From Streptacidiphilus sp. ASG 303 (GTDB lineage Bacteria > Actinomycetota > Actinomycetes > Streptomycetales > Streptomycetaceae), in contig NZ_JAJLRA010000043.1 in NCBI RefSeq assembly GCF_020991365.1, positions 1-32,387 on the forward strand: a stretch of DNA of 32,387 nt, in the 5' to 3' direction. The notes under the pieces are model-generated. The model saw nothing but the letters and a program-made list of their open reading frames with translations. It searched no databases and had not been told where the DNA came from. Made by a program: the position numbers and the translations under genes. Positions 6,773 through 12,828 of this stretch are shown here, in pieces (position 1 is the first letter of the stretch; each line of letters opens with the position of its first letter).

Positions 6773-7699
6773 TCACGGGCCGGACGGCCGGCCCAGCGCG
6801 GCGAGGACGGCGCGGGCCGCCTCCGCGGCGCTTGCGCCGTACCCGCCGCCGAACAGGGCCGCGTGGACCAGCAGCGGGTGCACCCGGTGCAGGTCCAGCC
6901 GGACGGCCCGGCCGCCGTCGGGGTCCGGCAGCACCTCGTCGTAGGCCGCCCGGACCCGTCCGAGCTGCGGGCAGCCGAAGAGCCCCAGCATGGCCAGGTC
7001 CATCTCCGGCCGGCCGCCCTGCGCCGCGGGGTCGAGGAGGCGGGCGGTGCCGTCCGCGCCCCACAGCACGTTCCCGTTCCACAGGTCGCCGTGGACCACC
7101 GCCGGCGGCGCGGGCCGGGGGTCCGCCTCCGCGATCCGCCCGCAGAGCAGCTCCACGGCGCGCGCGTCCCGAGCGTCGACGTGCCCCCGGTCGGCGGCGA
7201 GCCGCAGGTAGGGGAGGAGCCGGTACCGGGCGTGGAAGTCCGGCCAGTCGCCGGGGGCGGCGACGGCGGCCCCGGGGGAGGGCAGCGGCAGCGGGCCGAT
7301 GAAGGCGGGCCGGCCGGGCGGGGTGCCGAACTGCGGGGCGCGGCTGCGGTGCAGGGCGGCCAGGGCGCGGCCCAGCCGCTCGGCCGCGGCGGCGCTCGGA
7401 GGGCCCGGCTCCACCCACTCGGTGACCAGCACGGCGTCGTCCACCGCGAGGACCCGGGGGACGGCCACCGTGCCGGTCGCGGCGAGCAGGGCCAGGCCGT
7501 CCGCCTCGGCGCGGAAGAGGCCGGGCGGTGCGGCGGGCAGTGTCTTGGCGAAGACCGGCGGGCCGTCCGCGAGGGCGATCCGGTACGCGGCGCAGACCGA
7601 CCCGCCGCCCACCCGCACCGCCGGGCCGTCGGGGCGGCGGCCCAGCAGGGCGGCGGCGCGCTCGGCGGCGCCGCCGTCGCCGCTCCGGGAGTGCTCCAT
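6773..7699 (-). CDS. Fructosamine/ketosamine-3-kinase family protein
   Basis: A 308-residue cytoplasmic kinase of the FN3K / aminoglycoside-phosphotransferase-like fold. Family marks are visible: GGGSVCAAYRIALADG near the N-terminus, VFAKT (ATP-site Lys), the catalytic loop HGDLWNGN at residues 203-210, and LLDPAAQGGRPEMDLAML. These are the FN3K signatures (HGDLWxGN and DPAxxGxxExDLAM). Bacterial members phosphorylate protein-bound ketosamines, better ribulosamines and erythrulosamines than fructosamines, so that the adduct falls off. ATG 7699 has GGAGG upstream on the minus strand, and a TAGGGT -10 lies at 7726-7721. It is divergent from a low-molecular-weight phosphatase, a recurrent pairing. 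The stop codon lies in the 23-bp repeat. The substrate is inferred from the family. Confidence 0.9.
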   Translation of the reverse strand: MEHSRSGDGGAAERAAALLGRRPDGPAVRVGGGSVCAAYRIALADGPPVFAKTLPAAPPGLFRAEADGLALLAATGTVAVPRVLAVDDAVLVTEWVEPGPPSAAAAERLGRALAALHRSRAPQFGTPPGRPAFIGPLPLPSPGAAVAAPGDWPDFHARYRLLPYLRLAADRGHVDARDARAVELLCGRIAEADPRPAPPAVVHGDLWNGNVLWGADGTARLLDPAAQGGRPEMDLAMLGLFGCPQLGRVRAAYDEVLPDPDGGRAVRLDLHRVHPLLVHAALFGGGYGASAAEAARAVLAALGRPSGP

Positions 7700-7720
7700 G
7701 GCGCGTCCACCTCCGCACCG

Positions 7721-7726
7721 ACCCTA
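7721..7726 (-). promoter_or_regulatory. -10 element of the fructosamine kinase gene
   Basis: On the minus strand TAGGGT (TANNNT type) predicts a start near 7714, giving a ~15-base leader that holds GGAGG before ATG 7699. Confidence 0.45.
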
Positions 7727-7783
7727 ACCGCGGCGCGGCGGCGTCGTCGCGCTCCGGCCGCCGGGGCCGTTCCCCGCGTCGGC

Positions 7784-7789
7784 GATGAT
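7784..7789 (+). promoter_or_regulatory. -10 element, probable leaderless promoter of the phosphatase gene
   Basis: GATGAT lies 7 bases before ATG 7797. It also overlaps two earlier in-frame ATGs (7785 and 7788), which argues that 7797 is the true start. Confidence 0.45.
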
Positions 7790-7796
7790 GGGACGC

Positions 7797-8342
7797 ATGA
7801 CCTCTCCCTCCTCCCCGACCGCCGCCGGACCGCTGCGCGTCTGCTTCGTCTGCACCGGCAACATCTGCCGCTCGCCCATGGCCGAGCAGGTCTTCCGCGC
7901 CCTGGTGGCCGAGGCGGGCCTGGAGGGGCTGGTCGAGACGGACAGCGCGGGCACCGACGGCTGGCACGAGGGGGACGGGGCGGACCACCGCACCGTGGCG
8001 GTCCTCGAGGCGGGCGGCTACGCGAGCGCCCACACGGCGAGGCAGTTCCGCGCGGCCTGGTTCGCCTCCCGCCACCTGGTGGTGGCCCTCGACTCCGGCC
8101 ACCTGCGCCGGCTGCGCGGGCTGGCCCCCACGGCGCAGGACGCCGCGAAGGTGCGCCTGCTGCGCTCCTTCGACCCCGCCCTGCCCGCCGGTGCGGACCT
8201 GGACGTGCCCGATCCCTACTACGGCGACCGGGCCGGGTTCGAGGAGTGCCTGGCGATGTGCGAGGCGGCCTGCGAGGGGCTGCTGGAGGAGGTGCGGCAG
8301 GAGCTGGAGCGGCTGGGCCGCTCCCCGCAGCCGTCGGCCTGA
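7797..8342 (+). CDS. Low-molecular-weight protein-tyrosine-phosphatase family protein
   Basis: A 181-residue cytoplasmic phosphatase. The P-loop CX5R motif CTGNICRS spans residues 19-26 with nucleophile Cys19 and Arg25. The general-acid motif DPYYGD begins at Asp139, preceded by LDVP. Length is slightly above the family norm (~155) because of a short Ser/Pro/Thr N-terminus and a C-terminal helix. Such enzymes dephosphorylate tyrosine, or arginine in YwlE types. Bacterial LMW-PTP homologues encoded beside FN3K homologues have been reported to dephosphorylate ribulosamine 5-phosphates on proteins. The divergent FN3K homologue here makes that role plausible. Two earlier ATGs (7785, 7788) are possible starts but overlap the -10 element. 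Confidence 0.93.
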   Translation: MTSPSSPTAAGPLRVCFVCTGNICRSPMAEQVFRALVAEAGLEGLVETDSAGTDGWHEGDGADHRTVAVLEAGGYASAHTARQFRAAWFASRHLVVALDSGHLRRLRGLAPTAQDAAKVRLLRSFDPALPAGADLDVPDPYYGDRAGFEECLAMCEAACEGLLEEVRQELERLGRSPQPSA

Positions 8343-8465
8343 GCGGCCGCCCGGAGGGATGCCTGCGCCATCCCCGCCCCGCCCCGCCCCGCTTCGTCCC
8401 GCCCGTCCTCGGCCGGTGCCCGGACACCGGCCTCTCCCGGCTCCGCGGCTCTCCCGTCGCCACCC

Positions 8466-8494
8466 TTGCCATGCTAGCAATCTGACGCTAGCTT
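8466..8494 (+). promoter_or_regulatory. Promoter of the RHH / Fic-like pair
   Basis: TTGCCA (8466-8471) and TAGCTT (8489-8494) are 17 bases apart, close to the consensus of the main vegetative sigma factor. Only 6 bases separate TAGCTT from ATG 8501, so the mRNA should be leaderless. Confidence 0.7.
8473..8492. promoter_or_regulatory. Paired GCTAGC sites, candidate autoregulatory operator
   Basis: The 6-bp palindrome GCTAGC occurs twice, at 8473-8478 and 8487-8492, 14 bp centre to centre, within the spacer and -10 of the promoter. Ribbon-helix-helix proteins commonly bind such short paired sites over their own promoters. Confidence 0.6.
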
Positions 8495-8500
8495 CATGGT

Positions 8501-8740
8501 ATGGGGAAGAAGCAGCTGAACGTCCGGGTGGACGAGTCCACCGCGGAGATGGCCCGTGAGCGGGCGGAGGCGCAGGGGATCAGCATGAACCAGTACATCG
8601 AACGGCTGGTCCAGCAGGACATGGGCGAGACGGGACGGGCGTTCGTGGACGCCGCCGCGCAGTTCATGAAGGAGTACGAGGCGGTGTTCGCGGCCGAGTT
8701 CGGCGACGCGGTGGACGCGGCGAGGGGCGCGCGCCGTTGA
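8501..8740 (+). CDS. Ribbon-helix-helix protein, putative antitoxin
   Basis: A 79-residue protein beginning KKQLNVRVDESTAEMARERA, a beta strand then helix, with GISMNQYIERLVQQDM completing a ribbon-helix-helix (Arc/CopG type) DNA-binding fold over residues ~3-46. The C-terminal ~30 residues (FVDAAAQFMKEYEAVFAAEFGDA) look like an amphipathic helix that could bind a partner. The TGA stop overlaps the TTG start of the next gene (TTGA), the tight coupling typical of antitoxin-toxin operons. It has its own near-consensus promoter with paired GCTAGC sites. Inferred role: repressor of its own operon and neutraliser of the Fic-like partner. Whether any toxicity exists is doubtful given the partner's motif. 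Confidence 0.85.
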   Translation: MGKKQLNVRVDESTAEMARERAEAQGISMNQYIERLVQQDMGETGRAFVDAAAQFMKEYEAVFAAEFGDAVDAARGARR

Positions 8741-9198
8741 ACGTCCGCGTCGACCTGGCATGGCTGCTGATGACGGCCGAGCAGTACACCCCGGGGGACC
8801 CGCAGGTCACCGACTACGGGTCGCTGCTCGCGGCGGTGGCGCGGCACCAGGCGGAGGTGTTCGACATCCCCGTCTACCCGGAGCCCGCGGACCGGGCCGC
8901 CGCGCTCCTGCACCAGCTCATGCGGGCACCCGCCCTGGAGCGCTCCAACGAGCTGTTCGCCACCGCGGCCGCCTACGCCTACCTGGTGGCCGGCGGCGCC
9001 ACCGTCGCCACCACCGCCCGGGAGGTGCGCAGCCTCGCCCGTGCGGTCCGCGACGGCAAGCTGGGGGTCACCGGCATCGCGGAGCGCCTGGAGTCCTGGA
9101 CCGTCGCCGCCCCCGACGCGGAGGACGCGGACGACGACGAGGACGACGACGAGGGCGGCGAGGACGGCGAGGACGTGGAGGGTGCCGAGGGCGATTGA
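8737..9198 (+). CDS. Fic/Doc-like protein with degenerate active site
   Basis: A 153-residue protein from TTG 8737, overlapping the RHH gene by 4 bases. Residues ~15-115 follow the Doc helix pattern: AVARHQAEVFDIPVY, then DRAAALLHQLMRAPALERSN, then ATAAAYAYLVAGGATV and VTGIAERL. Streptomyces relatives are annotated as Fic-family toxin components. The Fic motif HxFx(D/E)(A/G)NK(R) aligns with A64-P65-A66-L67-E68-R69-S70-N71-E72. Only the acidic residue is kept, and the catalytic His and the phosphate-binding Asn-Lys-Arg are lost. So AMP transfer or kinase activity of Doc type is unlikely. Residues 117-153 form an almost wholly Asp/Glu/Gly tail. It may be an inactive scaffold or a repurposed partner of the RHH regulator. 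The alternative is an unrelated helical fold. Confidence 0.75.
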   Translation: MNVRVDLAWLLMTAEQYTPGDPQVTDYGSLLAAVARHQAEVFDIPVYPEPADRAAALLHQLMRAPALERSNELFATAAAYAYLVAGGATVATTAREVRSLARAVRDGKLGVTGIAERLESWTVAAPDAEDADDDEDDDEGGEDGEDVEGAEGD

Positions 9199-9274
9199 CC
9201 CGGTGCGCCCCCGACCCGGGCCCGGCGGCCCCGTACGCTGGACCGTCGGACTGGACGGCGAGAGAACCGGAACA

Positions 9275-10132
9275 TTGCTGCAGGACATCGCGGAACACCT
9301 GGCCTGCCCCCACTGCGGGGAGGGCCTCCGGCTGGACGGACGGACCCTGCGCTGCGCCGCCGGGCACTCCTTCGACGTCGCCCGCCAGGGCTACGCGAGC
9401 CTGCTGCCCGGCGACGCGCACACCGGCACGGGGGACACCCCCGCGATGGTGGCCGCCCGCGACGCCTTCCTGGCCGCCGGGCACTACGCGCCCCTCGCCG
9501 ACGCCCTCGCCGCGGCCGCCGCCGACGCCCTGGCCGCCGCCCCTCCGGGCGGCTGCGTCGCCGACCTGGGCGCCGGCACCGGGCACTACCTGGCGGCCGT
9601 GCTCGACCGGCTGCCGCAGGACCGGCCCGGTGCGGCCCTGGACCTGTCCAAGCACGCGGTGCGCCGCGCCGCGCGTGCCCACCCGCGGGTCGGCGCCGTC
9701 GTCTGCGACGCCTGGCGTCCGCTGCCGCTGCGCGACGCCTCCGCGGCGCTGGTGCTCAACGTGTTCGCCCCGCGCAACGGCCCGGAGATCCGCCGGGTGC
9801 TGCGGCCCGGCGGCACCCTGCTGGTGGCGTCCCCGGGCGCGGAGCACCTGCGGGAGCTGGTGGCCCCGCTCGGCCTGATCTCGGTGGACGGGGACAAGGA
9901 CCGCCGGATCGCCGAGAAGCTCGGCCCGCACCTGACCGCGGGCGGGCGGCGCGGACTGCGGTGGACCCTGTCGCTGTCCCGGGCGGAGGCCGAGGCGCTG
10001 GTGGCCATGGGGCCCAGCGCCCGGCACACCGATCCGGAGCGGCTGGCGGCGCTGCTCGCCGGGCTGCCCGACCCGGTGGAGGTCACCGCGTCGGTCACGG
10101 TGGCGGCGTACCACCGGGACCCGGAGCGCTGA
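9275..10132 (+). CDS. RlmA/TlrB-type 23S rRNA (guanine-N1) methyltransferase
   Basis: A 285-residue cytoplasmic enzyme. The N-terminus holds a zinc finger C11-x2-C14-x12-C27-x3-H31 (LACPHCGEGLRLDGRTLRC, then AAGHSF) followed by DVARQGYASLLP. This arrangement is diagnostic of RlmA(I)/RlmA(II). The Rossmann domain has the SAM loop VADLGAGTGHY (Asp97-Gly103 region), and NVFAPRNGPEIRRVLRPGG follows. Family members methylate N1 of G745 or G748 in helix 35 of 23S rRNA; the G748 enzyme TlrB gives tylosin resistance in Streptomyces fradiae. Start choice is uncertain. TTG 9275 keeps the zinc finger at the usual position and follows a TACGCT (9234-9239) -10 candidate; GTG 9203 is an in-frame alternative. 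The gene stands alone. Confidence 0.88.
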   Translation: MLQDIAEHLACPHCGEGLRLDGRTLRCAAGHSFDVARQGYASLLPGDAHTGTGDTPAMVAARDAFLAAGHYAPLADALAAAAADALAAAPPGGCVADLGAGTGHYLAAVLDRLPQDRPGAALDLSKHAVRRAARAHPRVGAVVCDAWRPLPLRDASAALVLNVFAPRNGPEIRRVLRPGGTLLVASPGAEHLRELVAPLGLISVDGDKDRRIAEKLGPHLTAGGRRGLRWTLSLSRAEAEALVAMGPSARHTDPERLAALLAGLPDPVEVTASVTVAAYHRDPER

Positions 10133-10250
10133 CCGCAGGGAGACCGGCCGCGGGGACGCCGACGGCGCGCCCCCGACATGCCCCCGACACGCCCCCACAC
10201 GTTGGGATGAATGCTGAGTGCCGGGACGTTTCGCCTGGCCGGGGCCTCGC

Positions 10251-10256
10251 TACGGT
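10251..10256 (+). promoter_or_regulatory. -10 element, probable leaderless promoter of the ATPase gene
   Basis: TACGGT ends 6 bases before GTG 10263. No ribosome site is present ahead of that codon, and the frame upstream to 10218 looks non-coding. Confidence 0.5.
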
Positions 10257-10262
10257 CCTCGG

Positions 10263-11600
10263 GTGAGCAGCGACGTCGTCCGGCCCTTCCTCGAGGAACT
10301 GCGGCTCAGGTCCTTCAAGTCCCACCGGCTGTCCGCCCTCCCGCTCGGGCCCCTGACGGTCCTGCACGGCCCCTCCGGCGCGGGGAAGTCCAACGTCCTG
10401 GACGCGCTGGAGGTCCTCTCCCGGCTGGCGGTCGGCGAACCGGCCGGCGAGGCGCTGGACGGCGGCGGACGCGGCCCGCTCGCCGAACCGGTGCGCGGCG
10501 GCTCCGCGGGCTGCGCCCCGCACGGGGAGCGCTCCTTCGTCGTGGGCTGCACGGTGCGGACCTCCTGCGGGCCGGTCCGGCTCGACGTCGCGGTCCGCAC
10601 CGACGGCGGCCCGCGCATCGTCGGCGAGCGGCTCCGCGACACCGGGCGGATCCTGCTGCGGACCGGCGAGCAGGACGCGGCGCGCGGCAGGATCAACGTC
10701 ACCTGGTACAACGACAGCCGCCAGGGCGACATCCGGGCGCCCTTCCCCGACGACGCCCTGATCACCTCCCAGGTGCCGCTGCGGGTGGCGGGCGCCTCGG
10801 CCGGGGAGCGGAGGGTGCTCACCGCCGCCGAACAGGTCCTCACCGCCCTGAGGGAGGTCTTCACCGCCGACCCCGTTCCCCGGCTCATGCGCGGCTGGAC
10901 GGCGGCCGACCCCCGCGCCCGGCTGACCCGTTCCGCGGCCAACATCTCCGCGGTGCTCGCCCGCCTCCAGGGCGAGTGCCGCCACCGCTACGGGCGGCTC
11001 GCCGGAGCGCTGCGGACGGCCGCGCCGCACCCGCTGTCCGGTCTCGGCGTGGAGCGGCGCGAGGGGCCCGGCGGCGTGGCGGAGGTGCTGGCCGTCCTCG
11101 ACGAGGGAGCGCTGGGCCGCACCACGGCGGACCGGGCGGCGGACGGCATGCTGCGCTACCTGGCCTTCGCCGCCGTGCTGCTCACCGGTGCGGACGTCCT
11201 CGACGTCGACCCCGCCGCGGAGGTGCCGTGGGAACGGCGGCTGCTGACCGTGGCGGTCGAGGACCCGGGGGCCGGACTGTCCCGCCGCCAGACCGCGGAC
11301 CTGCTGCGGCTGGCGCGCCTGACGGGGGAGTCGGGCCACGCCCGCGTGCTCGCGGTGCTCCAGGACGCCGACACGGCCCGGGAGGCGCCGGGCGCGGTGC
11401 CGGTGGCGTGCGCCCGCGACCCGCGGACCGGGCACAGCGTCCTCCGGCCGGAGCCTGTGCCGGGGGCCGAGGCCGGGGCCGGCGCCGGGGCTGCGGCTGG
11501 GGCCGGGGCTGGTGCGGAGGCGGAACCGGGATCCGGGCGTGTCCCGGCCCAGCCGTTCCGCGGTGCCGACCGGGAGGATGCGGTAGACCTGGTGCGGTGA
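10263..11600 (+). CDS. AAA/SMC-RecF-type ATPase of unknown function
   Basis: A 445-residue protein of the predicted-ATPase class related to RecF/SMC and OLD heads. LEELRLRSFKSHR opens the domain, and Walker A GPSGAGKSN lies at residues 36-44. A compact lid-like middle follows. The signature-helix region is TADRAADGMLRYLAFAAVLL, and Walker B is LLTVAVEDP with Glu333-Asp334-Pro335, then GAGLSRRQTADLLRLAR. No long coiled coil is present, so this is not a true SMC or RecF. The C-terminal ~50 residues are low-complexity Ala/Gly/Pro/Glu (AGAGAGAAAGAG). The stop overlaps the GTG of a MazG-like gene (GTGA). Function is unknown. Possibilities are DNA-end or nucleotide-stress response, or a defence-type pair with the pyrophosphohydrolase. 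Confidence 0.85.
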   Translation: MSSDVVRPFLEELRLRSFKSHRLSALPLGPLTVLHGPSGAGKSNVLDALEVLSRLAVGEPAGEALDGGGRGPLAEPVRGGSAGCAPHGERSFVVGCTVRTSCGPVRLDVAVRTDGGPRIVGERLRDTGRILLRTGEQDAARGRINVTWYNDSRQGDIRAPFPDDALITSQVPLRVAGASAGERRVLTAAEQVLTALREVFTADPVPRLMRGWTAADPRARLTRSAANISAVLARLQGECRHRYGRLAGALRTAAPHPLSGLGVERREGPGGVAEVLAVLDEGALGRTTADRAADGMLRYLAFAAVLLTGADVLDVDPAAEVPWERRLLTVAVEDPGAGLSRRQTADLLRLARLTGESGHARVLAVLQDADTAREAPGAVPVACARDPRTGHSVLRPEPVPGAEAGAGAGAAAGAGAGAEAEPGSGRVPAQPFRGADREDAVDLVR

Positions 11601-11950
11601 AGGACGGCATCGAGGAACTGCAGCGGCGGCTGGTGGAGTTCGCGGCGGCCCGCCGCTGGCAGCCCTACCACACGCCGAAGAACCTGGTCGCGGCGCTGAC
11701 CGTGGAGGCGGGGGAGCTGCTGGAGATCTTCCAGTGGCTCACACCGGAGCAGGCGGCGCGGGTGATGGACGACCCCGCGCAGGCCCACCGGGTGCGTGAC
11801 GAGGTGGCCGACGTCCTGGCCTACCTGCTGCAGTTCTGCGCGGTCCTCGGCGTGGATCCGCTGGAGGCGCTGGCGGCCAAGATCGACCGCAACGAGGTGC
11901 GGTTCCCCCTGCCGGACGGGCCCGCCGATCCGGCGGCGGGCCTCGGCTGA
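11597..11950 (+). CDS. MazG-like nucleotide pyrophosphohydrolase
   Basis: A 117-residue all-helical NTP-PPase of the MazG / RS21-C6 (dCTPase-like) type. The opening FAAARRWQPYHTPKNLVAALTVEAGELLEIFQWLT is characteristic. Metal ligands E37-x2-E40 and E69-x2-D72 (VRDEVADVLAYLL) are intact, so it should hydrolyse (d)NTPs to NMP and pyrophosphate. GTG 11597 overlaps the ATPase stop by four bases, so the two are translationally coupled. It likely removes non-canonical or excess nucleotides. In partnership with the ATPase it could deplete nucleotides under stress, which is inference only. It is unrelated to the MazEF toxin despite the name. Confidence 0.93.
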   Translation: MKDGIEELQRRLVEFAAARRWQPYHTPKNLVAALTVEAGELLEIFQWLTPEQAARVMDDPAQAHRVRDEVADVLAYLLQFCAVLGVDPLEALAAKIDRNEVRFPLPDGPADPAAGLG

Positions 11951-11996
11951 CGCCGGTCCCGCCCGCCCTCCGCCGGTCCTGCCCGAGCCTCGCCCG

Positions 11997-12053
11997 GCCG
12001 CCCGCCCTCCGCCCGGCCGCCCGTCCTCCGCCGAGCCGCCCGTCCTCCGCCGA
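11997..12053. repeat. Three 19-bp tandem repeats
   Basis: Two perfect copies of GCCGCCCGTCCTCCGCCGA (12016-12034 and 12035-12053) are preceded by a copy (11997-12015) differing at three bases. They lie in the 280-base gap after the MazG-like gene. Function is unknown; it may be replication-slippage product. Confidence 0.8.
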
Positions 12054-12119
12054 GCCGATCTGCCCTCCACCGGGCCGGTCCGCCGCCCTGCGGCTGCGTC
12101 ACCCCTCCGGGGGACGCGG

Positions 12120-12146
12120 TTATCCACACCCCGGGGTCCGTCCACA
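12120..12146. promoter_or_regulatory. Consensus DnaA box plus a second DnaA-box-like site
   Basis: TTATCCACA at 12120-12128 is the exact classical DnaA-box consensus. CCGTCCACA at 12138-12146, 18 bases on and in the same orientation, shares the TCCACA core. They lie ~85 bases ahead of ATG 12231. No dnaA/dnaN or further box cluster is nearby. Confidence 0.5.
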
Positions 12147-12230
12147 GGATCCGGCGCCTCCGCCCCGCCCCGGCCCCGCTGCGGGCACCGTTGCCCCCGA
12201 CGGATCGTCCGACCCGGAGGGAGCGGCGGC

Positions 12231-12809
12231 ATGGACGCGCAGCGGTTGATCAGGTCCACCAGGCACGCGCTCGCGCAGGCCAGGAGCGTGACCGAGGTGA
12301 TGGCGGAGGCGTGGCAGACGTGCATGCTCGCGGAGACCGTGGGCGGGTACCTCGCCCTCCACGGGGAGGAGCCGCTGCGGGCCGCCGCCCAGGCGCTGGC
12401 GGAGGCGGGCGGCCATGCCGGGGGCTGCCTGGACCGCCCGCCGGACGAGTGGACGGGGTTCGGCCGTGCGGCCAGGCTGACCGAGCTCGCGGAACCGGGC
12501 GCCGCCCTGCGCGAGCTGCGGCAGCTCGTCCACGAGGCCGCGGAGGCGCTCGTCGTGGTGGCCTGCGGGGCCGAGACCGAGACGCTGTACTGGCAGTGCA
12601 TCGACGCGGTCGACGCGGCGGCCGGCTGCAAGGACGCGGTCACCGAGCTGCTGCGCGCCCGGCGGGAGGAGGCCGACCCCGAGCTCGCCGAGCCGCCGGA
12701 GCCCATCGGGCCGCCCGACTCCCCGGCGACCCTCGTGGTCCCCCTGGGGCCGCCCCCGGCCGTGCCCGCCGCGCCCCGGGAACCGGAGCCGATCGCGCCG
12801 CCCCCGTAG
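12231..12809 (+). CDS. DUF6099-like conserved hypothetical protein
   Basis: A 192-residue soluble protein starting at ATG 12231, with GGAGGG nine bases upstream. Residues 1-145 are predicted almost entirely helical: MDAQRLIRSTRHALAQA, then VTEVMAEAWQTCMLAETVGGYLAL, ALRELRQLVHEAAEALVVVACGAETETLYWQCIDAVDAA and KDAVTELLRARREE. The last ~40 residues are Pro-rich and likely disordered. The pattern resembles the streptomycete DUF6099 family, from memory of its N-terminal sequence. No catalytic motif, membrane segment or signal peptide is seen. It seems monocistronic, with DnaA-box-like sites in its upstream region. Function unknown. Confidence 0.75.
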   Translation: MDAQRLIRSTRHALAQARSVTEVMAEAWQTCMLAETVGGYLALHGEEPLRAAAQALAEAGGHAGGCLDRPPDEWTGFGRAARLTELAEPGAALRELRQLVHEAAEALVVVACGAETETLYWQCIDAVDAAAGCKDAVTELLRARREEADPELAEPPEPIGPPDSPATLVVPLGPPPAVPAAPREPEPIAPPP

Positions 12810-12816
12810 CGCGTAG

Positions 12817-12822
12817 CAGGAT
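12817..12822 (+). promoter_or_regulatory. Possible -10 of the LLM oxidoreductase gene
   Basis: CAGGAT lies 6 bases before ATG 12829, spacing like the other leaderless promoters here. The overlapping GGATGGGGG could instead be a weak ribosome site, so this is tentative. Confidence 0.35.
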
Positions 12823-12828
12823 GGGGGC

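Noticed and set aside
6727-8472. Large plus- and minus-strand frames (about 540-580 codons) through the kinase-phosphatase region
   Set aside because: They are Arg/Gly/Pro/Ala-rich shadows of the two real genes and extend through the 23-bp repeat, which keeps frames open.
11597-11950. Toxin-antitoxin role for the MazG-like gene
   Set aside because: MazG is a nucleotide pyrophosphohydrolase unrelated to the MazF toxin fold. The metal-binding ExxE...ExxD motif is intact and no MazEF gene is present.
12120-12146. Possible replication origin because of consensus DnaA boxes
   Set aside because: Only two boxes are present. There is no AT-rich unwinding element and no dnaA, dnaN or gyrase genes, whereas the streptomycete oriC has many clustered boxes.
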